32,151 nt of DNA, taken from contig NZ_FCOJ02000074.1 of the NCBI RefSeq assembly GCF_001545035.1, positions 1 through 32,151 on the forward strand. The letters are read 5' to 3'. Origin of the DNA: Caballeronia glebae (GTDB lineage: Bacteria > Pseudomonadota > Gammaproteobacteria > Burkholderiales > Burkholderiaceae). The notes beneath the pieces were generated by a model. It did not search any database, had not been told where the DNA came from, and saw nothing but the letters and a program-made list of their open reading frames with translations. A program made the position numbers and the translations under genes. This document shows, in pieces, positions 23,883 through 32,025 of the stretch (position 1 is its first letter; every line of letters begins with the position of its first letter).

Positions 23883-24506
23883 TCAGATCGGCAGATTCAG
23901 CGCGCGCAGCTTCGTTTCGGTTTCCAGCGCGCCGGTGTGGTGGACGCCGTGCCAGCCGAGCGCCGTCGCGGCTTGCGCGTTCATGAGGTTATCGTCGATG
24001 AACACGAGTTCGTTCGGCTGAACGCACGGCAGATGGCGCTCGATTTCCGCGCGCATCAAGCCGAAAATTTGCGGATCGGGCTTCACGAGACCCACGCGCC
24101 CCGACACGACGATCTCGCGAAATTTTCGCAGCACGTCGAAGCGTTCCCACGCGTAGGGGAACGTCTGAGCCGACCAGTTCGTGAGACCGAAGAGCGGCAC
24201 GCCCGCCGCTTCGAGCCGGTCGACGAGCGCCACGCCTTCTTCCAGCACGCCCGACACCATTTCCGGCCAGCGCGCGTAGAACGCGCGGATCAGCGCTTCG
24301 TGTTCGGGATAGACCGCGATCAGTTCGGCGGTGCCGTCCTCGATGCTCTGCCCGCCGTCCTGCTGCACGACCCATTCCATCTTGCAGACGTTGTCGAGAA
24401 ACCAGCGACGCTCGGTCTCGTCCGGAATCAGATGTTTGTAGAGATATTCGCGATTCCAGTCGATCAGCACGCCGCCGAAATCGAACACGACTGCCTTGAT
24501 GGTCAT
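23883..24506 (-). CDS. HAD-superfamily hydrolase, YihX-like
   Basis: This 207-residue protein is a HAD-IA phosphatase-like enzyme. The nucleophile motif is VVFDFGGVLIDW, with Asp9 and Gly at the position that in most phosphatases holds the second Asp, as in YihX-like proteins. Motif II is LFGLTNWS, the Lys motif is GLVKPDPQIF, and motif IV is VFIDDNLMNAQAA. YihX of E. coli hydrolyses glucose 1-phosphate, but the substrate here is unknown; haloacid dehalogenase-like activity is an alternative. The ATG at 24506 overlaps the stop codon of the cysteine hydrolase by four bases, so translation is coupled. Confidence 0.85.
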   Translation of the reverse strand: MTIKAVVFDFGGVLIDWNREYLYKHLIPDETERRWFLDNVCKMEWVVQQDGGQSIEDGTAELIAVYPEHEALIRAFYARWPEMVSGVLEEGVALVDRLEAAGVPLFGLTNWSAQTFPYAWERFDVLRKFREIVVSGRVGLVKPDPQIFGLMRAEIERHLPCVQPNELVFIDDNLMNAQAATALGWHGVHHTGALETETKLRALNLPI

Positions 24507-25054
24507 GCAAACTCCGTTAGCAGAATGTCGTCGAGCGTGCGCACGCTGACGCCGTTGCCGCTCATCGACGAATGCGTCCAGACGAAATTCTGGTGCGCGA
24601 CGATCTTCGCGGCGTCGAGGTGCGGCTTGTCCTTCGTGGTGTGAAGGTCGCCGGCGACGGTCGTGCGCAAACGGAGCAATTCGGCGCGCCGGGCGCTCGT
24701 GTTGACGCAAAATTCCGTCGCGAAACCGCATAGCACCACGTGCTCGATCTGCTGCGCGCGAAGCCGTTCCGCGAGCGGCGTCTCGTGAAACGAGTCGCCG
24801 ACCGTCTTGTAAATCGATTCGTCGCCCGCTTCGCGCACGAGCGTCGCGGGCAGTTGCCAGCCGTCGCTGCCGCGCGCGAGCGGACCATCGGCGCCGCTTT
24901 CGTGCTGCACGATGAAAACCGGCGCGTTCGCCGCGCGCGCCGCAGCGCTCAGCCGGTTGATGCCGTCGATCACTTCCTCAGCCCGATACGCGCGCTGCGG
25001 GCCTTCGAAGAACATCCGCTGCACGTCGATTACGATCAGCGCGGTCTTCGCCAT
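24503..25054 (-). CDS. Isochorismatase-like cysteine hydrolase
   Basis: This 183-residue protein belongs to the isochorismatase/nicotinamidase superfamily. The catalytic triad is visible as Asp10 in ALIVIDVQRMFF, Lys83 in ESIYKTVGDSF and Cys116 in CGFATEFCVNTSARRA. Family members hydrolyse amides such as nicotinamide, ureidoacrylate or carbamoyl groups; I cannot choose among them. The ATG at 25054 is one base after the stop codon of the upstream peptidase gene, and its own end overlaps the HAD gene by 4 bp. This tight packing implies one transcript with both neighbours. Confidence 0.87.
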   Translation of the reverse strand: MAKTALIVIDVQRMFFEGPQRAYRAEEVIDGINRLSAAARAANAPVFIVQHESGADGPLARGSDGWQLPATLVREAGDESIYKTVGDSFHETPLAERLRAQQIEHVVLCGFATEFCVNTSARRAELLRLRTTVAGDLHTTKDKPHLDAAKIVAHQNFVWTHSSMSGNGVSVRTLDDILLTEFA

Positions 25055-25055
25055 G

Positions 25056-26885
25056 TCAAATCGCCTTCGTGCGCTTTTCCAGCCACGCGAGCGCATCGCC
25101 GGAAACATGCGGCGAAACGCGCCGCCGCACCTCGGCGTGATACGCGTTGAGCCACGCGCGCTCGTCCTCGCGCAACAACGACAAGTCGACGCAGCGCGTA
25201 TCGATCGGGCACAGCGTCAGCGTTTCGAATTCGAGGAAATCGCCGAACTCGGTCTTGCCCGCCGCCCGGTTCATCACGAGATTCTCGATGCGAATGCCCC
25301 ACTTGCCCGGCCGATAAATGCCCGGCTCGATCGACGTGATCATGCCCTCTTCCATCGCCGTCCACGGCTCGGCGGGCGCGTAGTGCGAAATCACCTGCGG
25401 ACCTTCGTGCACGTTCAGAAAGTAGCCGACGCCGTGTCCCGTGCCGTGGCCGTAATCCGCGCCCGCTTCCCAGATCGGCGCACGCGCGATCGAATCCAGC
25501 ATCGGCGAACGGATGCCGCGCGGAAAGCGCGCGCGCGACAGCGCCATCGTGCCCTTCAGCACGACGGTGAAATCGCGCTTGTGCGCGGCATCGATCTCGC
25601 CGATGGGCACGACGCGGGTGATGTCCGTCGTGCCGCTCAAATACTGTCCGCCCGAATCGATCAGCAGCAATCCGTTGCCTTCGATCACCGCGTGCGACGC
25701 CTCGGTCGCGCGGTAATGCGGCATCGCGCCGTTGGCGTTGAAGCCCGCGATCGTCGCGAAGGAAAGCGTGACGAACCCCGGCCGGCGCGCGCGCGCGGCA
25801 GTCAGCTTCTCGTCGATGGTCAGTTCCGTGATGCGCTCGCGCCCGAGCGCCGCCTCGAACCACGCGAAGAATTCGGCAAGCGCGGCGCCGTCCTGCTCCA
25901 TCGTCGCGCGGATGTGCTCCGCCTCCGCCGCGGTCTTGCGCGACTTCGCGAACGTCGACGGATTCACCGCCTCGACGATTTTCACCGCCGACGGCACTTT
26001 CTCCAGCAAGCCGTGCGTGATGCGGCGCGGGTCGATCAGGAGCGTCGAATCCGCGGGCAGCGACGCGAGCGATTCGAGCGCGGCGGCGTACGGCGCGACG
26101 CGCACGTTGTCGCGCGTCAGCGATTCGACGAGCGCGACCGGAACCTTGCCGTCCGCGACGAAGAGGGTCGCGTCGTCGAGACCGATCAGCGCGTGCGCGA
26201 CGAAAACCGGGTTGTAGCTCACGTCGCCGCCGCGCAGATTGAAGATCCACGCGAGATCGTCGAGCGTGGAAACGAAGTGCCATTGCGCGCCTTTCTCGCG
26301 CATCGCGTCGCGCACGTGCGCGAGCTTGTCCGAGCGCGCCACGCTCGCATGCGGCGCGACATGCTCGTAGACGGGCGCCTCCGGCAAACCGGGGCGTGCG
26401 GGCCACACGGCGTCGAGCAGATCGAGATCGGTGCGCAACACGATGCCGCGGGCGCTCAGCGCATCGGACAACGCGCGCGCCGCCGCGACGCCAAGCACCG
26501 CGCCGTCGACCGCGACGGTTGCACCCGACGGCACGTGTTGCGCGAGCCAATCGACGTGCGGCGCGGTCTGCTGGCCGCCCATCATCTTCATGAGCACGAT
26601 GCCGGTGCCGGCGAGTTGCGTCTCGGCTTGCGTCCAGTAACGGCTGTCGACCCAGACGCCCGCGAAATCCGCCGTCACCACGAGCGTGCCGACCGAGCCG
26701 GTAAAGCCCGAAAGCCACTGGCGCGCCTGCCAGCGTTCCGGCAGATATTCTGAAAGATGCGGGTCCGCCGACGGAACGAGCACGGCGGCGAGCTTGTCGA
26801 GCGCCATCTGGCCGCGCAACAACTCGATGCGCCGCGCGAACATGGCGGGTTCCGGAATGGCTGAATCTGCAATGCGATCGTTCAT
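25056..26885 (-). CDS. Aminopeptidase P family (M24B) metallopeptidase
   Basis: This 609-residue protein is an Xaa-Pro aminopeptidase of the long three-domain type, like eukaryotic APP1 rather than the 440-residue E. coli PepP. Two creatinase-type N-terminal domains (about 10-155 and 165-315) precede the catalytic pita-bread domain (from about 325) and a short C-terminal extension. Metal ligands are Asp410 (LLLIDSGGQY), Asp421 (GTTDITR), His484 (GHGTGHGVG), Glu520 (SIEPGIYRPG) and Glu534 (GIRIENL). It releases N-terminal residues before proline. The ATG at 26885 follows AGGTGA. It is first of three nearly contiguous minus-strand genes. Confidence 0.93.
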   Translation of the reverse strand: MNDRIADSAIPEPAMFARRIELLRGQMALDKLAAVLVPSADPHLSEYLPERWQARQWLSGFTGSVGTLVVTADFAGVWVDSRYWTQAETQLAGTGIVLMKMMGGQQTAPHVDWLAQHVPSGATVAVDGAVLGVAAARALSDALSARGIVLRTDLDLLDAVWPARPGLPEAPVYEHVAPHASVARSDKLAHVRDAMREKGAQWHFVSTLDDLAWIFNLRGGDVSYNPVFVAHALIGLDDATLFVADGKVPVALVESLTRDNVRVAPYAAALESLASLPADSTLLIDPRRITHGLLEKVPSAVKIVEAVNPSTFAKSRKTAAEAEHIRATMEQDGAALAEFFAWFEAALGRERITELTIDEKLTAARARRPGFVTLSFATIAGFNANGAMPHYRATEASHAVIEGNGLLLIDSGGQYLSGTTDITRVVPIGEIDAAHKRDFTVVLKGTMALSRARFPRGIRSPMLDSIARAPIWEAGADYGHGTGHGVGYFLNVHEGPQVISHYAPAEPWTAMEEGMITSIEPGIYRPGKWGIRIENLVMNRAAGKTEFGDFLEFETLTLCPIDTRCVDLSLLREDERAWLNAYHAEVRRRVSPHVSGDALAWLEKRTKAI

Positions 26886-26969
26886 GAAGTCACCTGCTTG
26901 AGGCCCGCGTAGGGCGCGAAGAGCACGACGCGCGGCGAGGATCACTCGTCGCCCGCCAGAAAAATGAGA

Positions 26970-27242
26970 TCAGCGGCGCGCCGCCAGTCCGACCGTCGTT
27001 GTCACGACGAGGAGCGCGAAGACCGCGCACGCGAACCATTCGAGCGTATCGCCGTCGTGATACACATCGACGATATTGCCGAGCATGCGCGCGACGACCG
27101 AAGCCAGTATGCCAGCGGCGATGGCCGTCCAGATGCGTCCCGCCGGAGCGCGCGCGACGCGTCCCGCACGGCGCAGCGGATGCAGCCACCAGCCCGCCGC
27201 GCCGATGACCGCGCCGAGAAAAATCAGTCCGATCCAGCCCAT
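26970..27242 (-). CDS. Small membrane protein, GlsB/YeaQ/YmgE-like
   Basis: This 90-residue ORF starts MGWIGLIFLGAVIGAAGWWL and has three hydrophobic segments (about residues 1-19, 38-56 and 66-88) with an Arg-rich first loop (RRAGRVARAPAGR). The topology and the N-terminal pattern resemble the transglycosylase-associated GlsB/YeaQ/YmgE group, which has no known biochemical role. It lies 84 bp upstream of the aminopeptidase gene in the same direction; the gap holds nothing I can name. A conserved-domain match would be needed to confirm the family. Confidence 0.6.
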   Translation of the reverse strand: MGWIGLIFLGAVIGAAGWWLHPLRRAGRVARAPAGRIWTAIAAGILASVVARMLGNIVDVYHDGDTLEWFACAVFALLVVTTTVGLAARR

Positions 27243-27539
27243 CAGCGGCGATACCCGGTTGAAGTCGATTCTTTGAAAAGTAGAGCGTTGCGGTCGACGG
27301 GCATGACTTTGGACGATTCTCGGCGGACGTAGCGGTTGAGTTTAGGGGCCGGACTGAGCGATGGCAAGGCGACGACCCCAGCGCGCGCGATCAGCCCGCG
27401 ATGCATCTGTGCGGCGATCGGCCGCGCCCGGGAATCGCTGTCAAAATGCACCCTTCCCCTTGCCGGGCGGCCGTCACCGCCGGAAATGCCGGTATCCGCC
27501 CCCAAATGCCACCTATAAATGAAGAAATACGCAAAAGGC

Positions 27540-27545
27540 TATAAT
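27540..27545 (+). promoter_or_regulatory. -10 box of the hemA promoter
   Basis: A perfect TATAAT lies 53 bases before the hemA ATG. The -35 region at the usual distance (about 27517-27522) reads AAATGA and is poor. The expected start near 27552 gives a leader of about 47 bases. Confidence 0.55.
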
Positions 27546-27548
27546 ATC

Positions 27549-27578
27549 GGGCTATCTGAAAGGCCATCGGCTTAGCCC
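27549..27578 (+). other. Hairpin at the 5' end of the hemA transcript
   Basis: GGGCTA (27549-27554) pairs with TAGCCC (27573-27578), and GCC (27563-27565) pairs with GGC (27569-27571) inside it. The stem spans the predicted start site and would fold in the first 30 bases of the mRNA if transcription starts at its left edge. It could protect the 5' end or affect translation, since no Shine-Dalgarno is visible for hemA. Confidence 0.4.
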
Positions 27579-27598
27579 CGAAGCATCAGCCCAAAACA

Positions 27599-28894
27599 AT
27601 GCAGCTCCTCACGATCGGAATCAACCACCACACTGCGCCTGTCGCTCTGCGCGAACGCGTGGCGTTTCCGCTCGAACAGTTGAAGCCCGCGCTGGGCGCG
27701 CTGAAGGACATCTGGCTCGGTCCGCTCGCGAAGGTATCGCCTGAAGCGGCGATCCTCTCGACCTGCAATCGCACCGAACTCTACTGCGCCACCGACGACG
27801 CCGCCGCCCGCGAAGCCGCTATTCAGTGGCTCTCGAAGTACCACAACGTCCCCGTTCCCGAACTCGCGCCGCACGTCTATGCGCTGCCGCAGTCGGAAGC
27901 CGTGCGTCACGCGTTCCGCGTCGCGTCGGGGCTCGATTCGATGGTGCTCGGCGAGACGCAAATCGTCGGACAAATGAAGGATGCGGTGCGCACCGCGTCC
28001 GAAGCCGGCGCGCTCGGCACGTATCTCAATCAGTTGTTCCAGCGCACGTTCGCCGTCGCGAAGGAAGTGCGCACGACGACCGAAATCGGCGCGCAATCGG
28101 TGTCGATGGCCGCCGCCGCCGTGCGCCTCGCGCAGCGCATCTTCGAGAACATTTCCAGCCAGCGCGTGCTGTTCATCGGCGCGGGCGAAATGATCGAACT
28201 CTGCGCGACGCACTTCGCCGCGCAGAATCCGCGTGAGCTGGTCGTCGCGAACCGCACGGCCGAACGCGGCGAAAAGCTCGCCGGCCGCTACAACGGCCGC
28301 GCGATCCCGCTTTCCGATCTGCCCGCGCGCATGGCCGACTTCGACATCATCGTGTCGTGCACCGCGTCGACGCTGCCGATCATCGGTCTCGGCGCGGTCG
28401 AACGTGCGGTGCGCGCGCGCCGCCATCGCCCGATCTTCATGGTCGATCTCGCCGTGCCGCGCGATATCGAGCCGGAAGTCGGCAATCTGCACGACGTCTT
28501 CCTCTACACCGTCGACGATCTCGGCGCGATCGTGCGTGAAGGCAACGCGTCGCGCCAGGCCGCGGTCGCGCAGGCCGAGTCGATCATCGAGACGCGCGTC
28601 GCGAATTTCATGCAATGGCTCGATGCGCGCAGCATCGTGCCGGTCATCCGCCACATGCACACGCAGGCGGACTCGCTGCGCCGCGCCGAAGTCGAACGCG
28701 CGCGCAAGATGCTCGCGCGTGGCGACGACCCCGCCGCCGTGCTCGAAGCGCTGTCGCAATCGCTCACGAACAAGCTGATTCACGGCCCGACGCACGCGCT
28801 CAATCGCGCGAGCAGCGAGGAGCGCAGCCAGCTCATCGACCTGATGAGCGGTTTCTACCGTCACGGTTCGTCGTCCGATTCGTCGGAACGTTAG
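27599..28894 (+). CDS. hemA: Glutamyl-tRNA reductase
   Basis: This 431-residue enzyme (EC 1.2.1.70) reduces Glu-tRNA(Glu) to glutamate-1-semialdehyde with NADPH, the first step of the C5 haem pathway. It begins MQLLTIGINHHTAPVALRER. The catalytic cysteine is Cys56 in ILSTCNRTELYC, LGETQIVGQMKDA follows, the NADPH fold has FIGAGEMIELCATHF and VVANRT, and a C-terminal dimerisation helix ends the protein. The ATG lacks a clear ribosome site. The basic-residue N-terminal degron of enteric HemA is not present. Downstream lie prfA and prmC, a very common bacterial order. Confidence 0.96.
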   Translation: MQLLTIGINHHTAPVALRERVAFPLEQLKPALGALKDIWLGPLAKVSPEAAILSTCNRTELYCATDDAAAREAAIQWLSKYHNVPVPELAPHVYALPQSEAVRHAFRVASGLDSMVLGETQIVGQMKDAVRTASEAGALGTYLNQLFQRTFAVAKEVRTTTEIGAQSVSMAAAAVRLAQRIFENISSQRVLFIGAGEMIELCATHFAAQNPRELVVANRTAERGEKLAGRYNGRAIPLSDLPARMADFDIIVSCTASTLPIIGLGAVERAVRARRHRPIFMVDLAVPRDIEPEVGNLHDVFLYTVDDLGAIVREGNASRQAAVAQAESIIETRVANFMQWLDARSIVPVIRHMHTQADSLRRAEVERARKMLARGDDPAAVLEALSQSLTNKLIHGPTHALNRASSEERSQLIDLMSGFYRHGSSSDSSER

Positions 28895-28916
28895 CGGCCT
28901 TCTCTTTGCTATTCTC

Positions 28917-28947
28917 AAAGGCTCCGCGCGACTTGCGCGGCGGCTTT
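28917..28947 (+). other. Hairpin in the hemA-prfA gap
   Basis: CCGCGC (28924-28929) pairs with GCGCGG (28935-28940) around GACTT, and AAAG (28917-28920) can pair with CTTT (28944-28947) outside. The T run is only three bases, so it may be a partial terminator or a processing site between hemA and prfA. Confidence 0.4.
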
Positions 28948-28992
28948 CCCGATTGCAGTTCTTCCTGACGCTCACCGCGTCATCTCCGTCCG

Positions 28993-30075
28993 ATGAAAAC
29001 GAGCATGCAAGGCAAGCTCGACCAGCTTGCAAAACGGCAGGTCGATCTCAACGAATTGTTGAGCCGCGAAGACGTAACTTCCGATATGGATCAGTACCGG
29101 AAACTCACGCGCGAGCACGCGGAAATCAGCCCGATCGTCGAGCAATACGCGCTCTGGCGTCAGGCTTTGACCGATGAAACGACCGCGCAGGACCTGCTCT
29201 CCGATCCGTCGATGCGCGATTTCGCCGAAGAGGAAATCGGCGAGGCGCGCGAACGCATGGCGAAGATCGAAAGCGACTTGCAGACGATGCTCTTGCCGAA
29301 GGACCCGAACGACGAGCGCAACATCTTCATCGAAATTCGCGCGGGAACCGGCGGCGACGAATCCGCGCTGTTCGCGGGCGACTTGTTGCGCATGTATCTG
29401 CGTTACGCGGAGCGCAATCGCTGGACGGCCGAGACGATGTCGGAAAGCGTGTCGGACCTCGGCGGCTACAAGGAAGTGATCGTGCGCATCGCGGGTCAGA
29501 GCGCGTATTCGCGGCTCAAGTTCGAATCGGGCGGGCATCGCGTGCAGCGGGTTCCGGCCACCGAGACGCAAGGCCGCATCCACACGTCCGCGTGTACGGT
29601 CGCGGTCATGCCGGAAGCCGATGAAATCAGCGAAGTCGTCATCAATCCGGCCGATTTGCGCATCGATACGTTCCGTGCGTCGGGCGCGGGCGGGCAGCAC
29701 ATCAACAAGACCGATTCGGCCGTGCGCGTCACGCACTTGCCCACGGGCATCGTCGTCGAATGTCAGGACGATCGTTCCCAGCACAAGAACAAGGATCGCG
29801 CGCTGAAAGTGCTCGCCGCGCGCATCAAGGACAAGCAGTATCACGAGCAGCACGCGAAGGAAGCGGCGACGCGCAAGAGTCTGATCGGCTCGGGCGACCG
29901 TTCGGAACGCATTCGCACGTATAACTTCCCGCAAGGGCGCATGACGGATCACCGCATCAACCTGACGCTCTACAAGCTCGAATACATCATGGACGGCGAT
30001 ATCGACGAGCTGATCGGCGCGCTCGTGTCCGAGCATCAGGCGGAGCAGCTTGCGGCGCTCGGGGAACCGGAGTGA
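28993..30075 (+). CDS. prfA: Peptide chain release factor 1
   Basis: This 360-residue protein ends translation at UAA and UAG. The stop-codon reading tripeptide PAT is at 188-190 in RVQRVPATETQGRIHTSA, and the catalytic GGQ is at 233-235 in ASGAGGQHINKTDSAV. The N-terminal helical domain is complete. The ATG at 28993 is taken (MKTSMQGKLDQLAKR); ATG at 29005 would remove four residues and is possible, as neither has a strong ribosome site. Its stop codon overlaps the GTG start of prmC (GTGA), so the methyltransferase is made in step with its substrate. Confidence 0.97.
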   Translation: MKTSMQGKLDQLAKRQVDLNELLSREDVTSDMDQYRKLTREHAEISPIVEQYALWRQALTDETTAQDLLSDPSMRDFAEEEIGEARERMAKIESDLQTMLLPKDPNDERNIFIEIRAGTGGDESALFAGDLLRMYLRYAERNRWTAETMSESVSDLGGYKEVIVRIAGQSAYSRLKFESGGHRVQRVPATETQGRIHTSACTVAVMPEADEISEVVINPADLRIDTFRASGAGGQHINKTDSAVRVTHLPTGIVVECQDDRSQHKNKDRALKVLAARIKDKQYHEQHAKEAATRKSLIGSGDRSERIRTYNFPQGRMTDHRINLTLYKLEYIMDGDIDELIGALVSEHQAEQLAALGEPE

Positions 30076-30908
30076 GCGACGCCGCCGCGTTGTTGCGGGC
30101 TTGCGCGCTGCCGCAACTCGAAGCGCGCATTCTGTTGATGCACGTGCTCGGATGGCGGCGCACGGAACTCATCACGCGCGATCGCGAAGCGCTTTCGCCG
30201 GACGCGATCGCGCGTTTCGAAGCGCTCGCCGCGCGGCGCTCGGACGGCGAGCCGATCGCGCAATTGGTCGGCAAGCGCGAGTTCTTCGGCCTCGAATTCG
30301 ACGTGACGCCGGACGTGCTGATCCCGCGACCGGAAAGCGAATTGCTGGTGGAGCTTGCGCTCGAAGCCATCGCGGATGCGTCGAGCCCCCGCGTGCTCGA
30401 TCTCGGCACGGGAACCGGCGCGATTGCAATTTCGATCGCCCATGCGCGGCCCGAAGCGCGCGTGTGGGCCGTCGACCGGTCGCGCGCCGCGCTCGATGTC
30501 GCGCGCGGCAATGCTTCGCGCCTGCTCGATCCAAACCGCGCTGGCGGCCCGCCGAGCTTCGTCGAAAGCGACTGGACCGCGAATATCGATCCGTCGCTGC
30601 GGTTCGAAGTGATCGTCAGCAATCCGCCGTATATCGCGGGCGACGATCCGCATCTCGACCAAGGCGACCTGCGCTTCGAACCGCGCGGCGCGCTCACCGA
30701 CGACGCCGACGGTTTGTCCGCGATTCGCAGGATTATCGAGTCCGCGCCGTTTCTGCTCGCGAACAACGGCGCACTTTGGATCGAGCACGGCTACGATCAG
30801 GCGCAAGCCGTGCGCGCGTTGCTCAAGGCACGCGGCTTCACCGACGTCCGCTCGATGCGCGATCTCGCCGGCATCGAACGCTGCTCGGGCGGCCTCTTCA
30901 CGGCCTGA
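30072..30908 (+). CDS. prmC: PrmC, release factor N5-glutamine methyltransferase
   Basis: This 278-residue enzyme methylates the glutamine of the GGQ motif in release factors RF1 and RF2. An N-terminal helical substrate-binding domain (about 1-85) precedes the S-adenosylmethionine fold with VLDLGTGTGAIAI (108-120) and the catalytic NPPY at 184-187 in IVSNPPYIAG. It starts at GTG 30072, inside the prfA stop codon. GGGGAACCGGA upstream includes a weak ribosome site, which fits translational coupling. An 86-bp gap separates it from grxD. Confidence 0.95.
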   Translation: MSDAAALLRACALPQLEARILLMHVLGWRRTELITRDREALSPDAIARFEALAARRSDGEPIAQLVGKREFFGLEFDVTPDVLIPRPESELLVELALEAIADASSPRVLDLGTGTGAIAISIAHARPEARVWAVDRSRAALDVARGNASRLLDPNRAGGPPSFVESDWTANIDPSLRFEVIVSNPPYIAGDDPHLDQGDLRFEPRGALTDDADGLSAIRRIIESAPFLLANNGALWIEHGYDQAQAVRALLKARGFTDVRSMRDLAGIERCSGGLFTA

Positions 30909-30994
30909 GCGCCTGGCCGCGGTCAGCCCGTGGAAGCGAAATCCGCTATCATTTCACCCATCCGCCTTCAACGACATTCACGCGCAGGAAAGCC

Positions 30995-31306
30995 ATGGAC
31001 ACGCAAGAACGCATCAAGCAAATCGTCGATCAAAGCCCGGTCGTCCTTTTTATGAAGGGCACGGCGCAATTCCCGATGTGCGGCTTCTCAGGCCGCGCCA
31101 TTCAAGTGCTCAAGGCATGCGGCGTCGATCAGATCAAGACCGTGAACGTTCTCGAAGACGACGAGATCCGCCAGGGCATCAAGGAATTCTCCAACTGGCC
31201 GACCATTCCGCAGCTCTACGTGAACGGCGAGTTCATCGGCGGCTCGGACATCATGATGGAGATGTATCAATCGGGCGAACTGCAGCAGCTCTTCGCCGCG
31301 GCCTGA
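30995..31306 (+). CDS. grxD: Monothiol glutaredoxin, Grx4 type
   Basis: This 103-residue protein has the monothiol active site CGFS (Cys29) in AQFPMCGFSGRAIQVL, the cis-Pro segment WPTIPQLYVNGEFIGGSDI and the GSDIMMEMYQSGELQ C-terminus. Grx4 proteins carry [2Fe-2S] clusters, with glutathione as a ligand, and pass them to target proteins. The ATG at 30995 follows CAGGAAAG. It lies between prmC and ubiX, with 11 bp to the latter. Confidence 0.96.
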   Translation: MDTQERIKQIVDQSPVVLFMKGTAQFPMCGFSGRAIQVLKACGVDQIKTVNVLEDDEIRQGIKEFSNWPTIPQLYVNGEFIGGSDIMMEMYQSGELQQLFAAA

Positions 31307-31317
31307 ATTTTCCGTAA

Positions 31318-31917
31318 GTGAGCGCGCCCGCTGCCGCGAAACGACGGCTCATCGTCGCGATTACCGGCGCAACGGGCGCCATTTACGGCGTGCGCCTGCT
31401 CGAAACGCTGCGCCGTCTGTCCGGCGTCGAGACGCATTTGCTCGTCTCCAGCGCCGGCTGGCTCAATATCCAGCACGAACTCGATCTCGACAAAGCCGCG
31501 GTCCACGCGCTCGCCGATGTCGTCCATAGCGTGCGCGATGTCGGCGCGACCATCGCCTCGGGTTCCTTCGCGACCGACGGCATGGTCGTCGCGCCCTGCT
31601 CGATGCGCACGCTCGCGAGCATCGCGCACGGCCTCTCCGACAATCTCATCACCCGCGCCGCCGACGTCGTACTGAAGGAACGCCGCCGTCTCGTGCTGCT
31701 CGTGCGCGAAACGCCGTTCAATCTCGCGCATCTGCGCAACATGACGGCCGTTACCGAAATGGGCGGCGTGATCTTTCCGCCGCTGCCGGCGTTTTATCAG
31801 AAGCCCGCGAGCATCGACGAAATGGTCGATCACACGGTCGCGCGCGTCATCGATCTGTTCGGGTTCGGGCAGCCGGTCGCTTCGGCTTGGCGCGGCTTGC
31901 ACGGGCAAACGGACTGA
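31318..31917 (+). CDS. ubiX: UbiX, flavin prenyltransferase
   Basis: This 199-residue flavoprotein (EC 2.5.1.129) joins a dimethylallyl group to FMN to make the prenyl-FMN cofactor used by UbiD-type decarboxylases in ubiquinone synthesis. Family segments are VAITGATGAIYGVRLLE at the N-terminus, SGSFATDGMVVAPCSMRTLASIA, and VLLVRETPFNLAHLRNM with the C-terminal VDHTVARVIDLFG. The start is GTG at 31318, with only a weak TAAG upstream; it may depend on translation from grxD 11 bp before. No ubiD is in the window. Confidence 0.94.
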   Translation: MSAPAAAKRRLIVAITGATGAIYGVRLLETLRRLSGVETHLLVSSAGWLNIQHELDLDKAAVHALADVVHSVRDVGATIASGSFATDGMVVAPCSMRTLASIAHGLSDNLITRAADVVLKERRRLVLLVRETPFNLAHLRNMTAVTEMGGVIFPPLPAFYQKPASIDEMVDHTVARVIDLFGFGQPVASAWRGLHGQTD

Positions 31918-32025
31918 CTGCCGAAGATTGACAACATTGGCGACACAATGCGTTGCCGTTCGCGCCGTTTATCAACGCAGCTTGTGGCACTACATTGACG
32001 GCATACCGCACAGGAATTTGCCGCC
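31918..32025. other. Gap between ubiX and the dioxygenase gene
   Basis: This 108-bp stretch holds an exact TTGACA (31928-31933) but no -10 hexamer at 16-18 bp, and a separate TACATT (31991-31996) with TTATCA (31969-31974) 16 bp upstream as a weak promoter candidate. An imperfect dyad, CAACATTG with CAATGCGTTG, spans about 31932-31955 and could bind a regulator. Nothing else is clear. Confidence 0.35.

Larger units (their letters stand above)
27243..27598. other. Divergent gap upstream of hemA
   Basis: This 356-bp stretch separates the minus-strand small membrane gene from hemA. Two short open frames cross it (27336-27518 plus, 27242-27505 minus), but neither has a ribosome site, a recognisable motif or coherent codon use, so I do not call them genes. 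The only clear signals are the A/T-rich part at 27505-27545 and the hemA leader hairpin. Confidence 0.6.

Noticed and set aside
24912..26753. A 613-codon plus-strand frame opposite the aminopeptidase gene
   Set aside because: It is a compositional shadow of a gene whose five metal ligands are all intact on the minus strand.
27336..27518. A 60-codon plus-strand ORF and an opposing minus-strand ORF upstream of hemA
   Set aside because: Neither has a ribosome site, motif or hydrophobic pattern, and each is explained by few stop codons in GC-rich sequence.
31928..31949. A promoter from the exact TTGACA upstream of the dioxygenase gene
   Set aside because: No -10 hexamer lies at 16-18 bp. The nearest candidate, CACAAT, is only 10 bp away.
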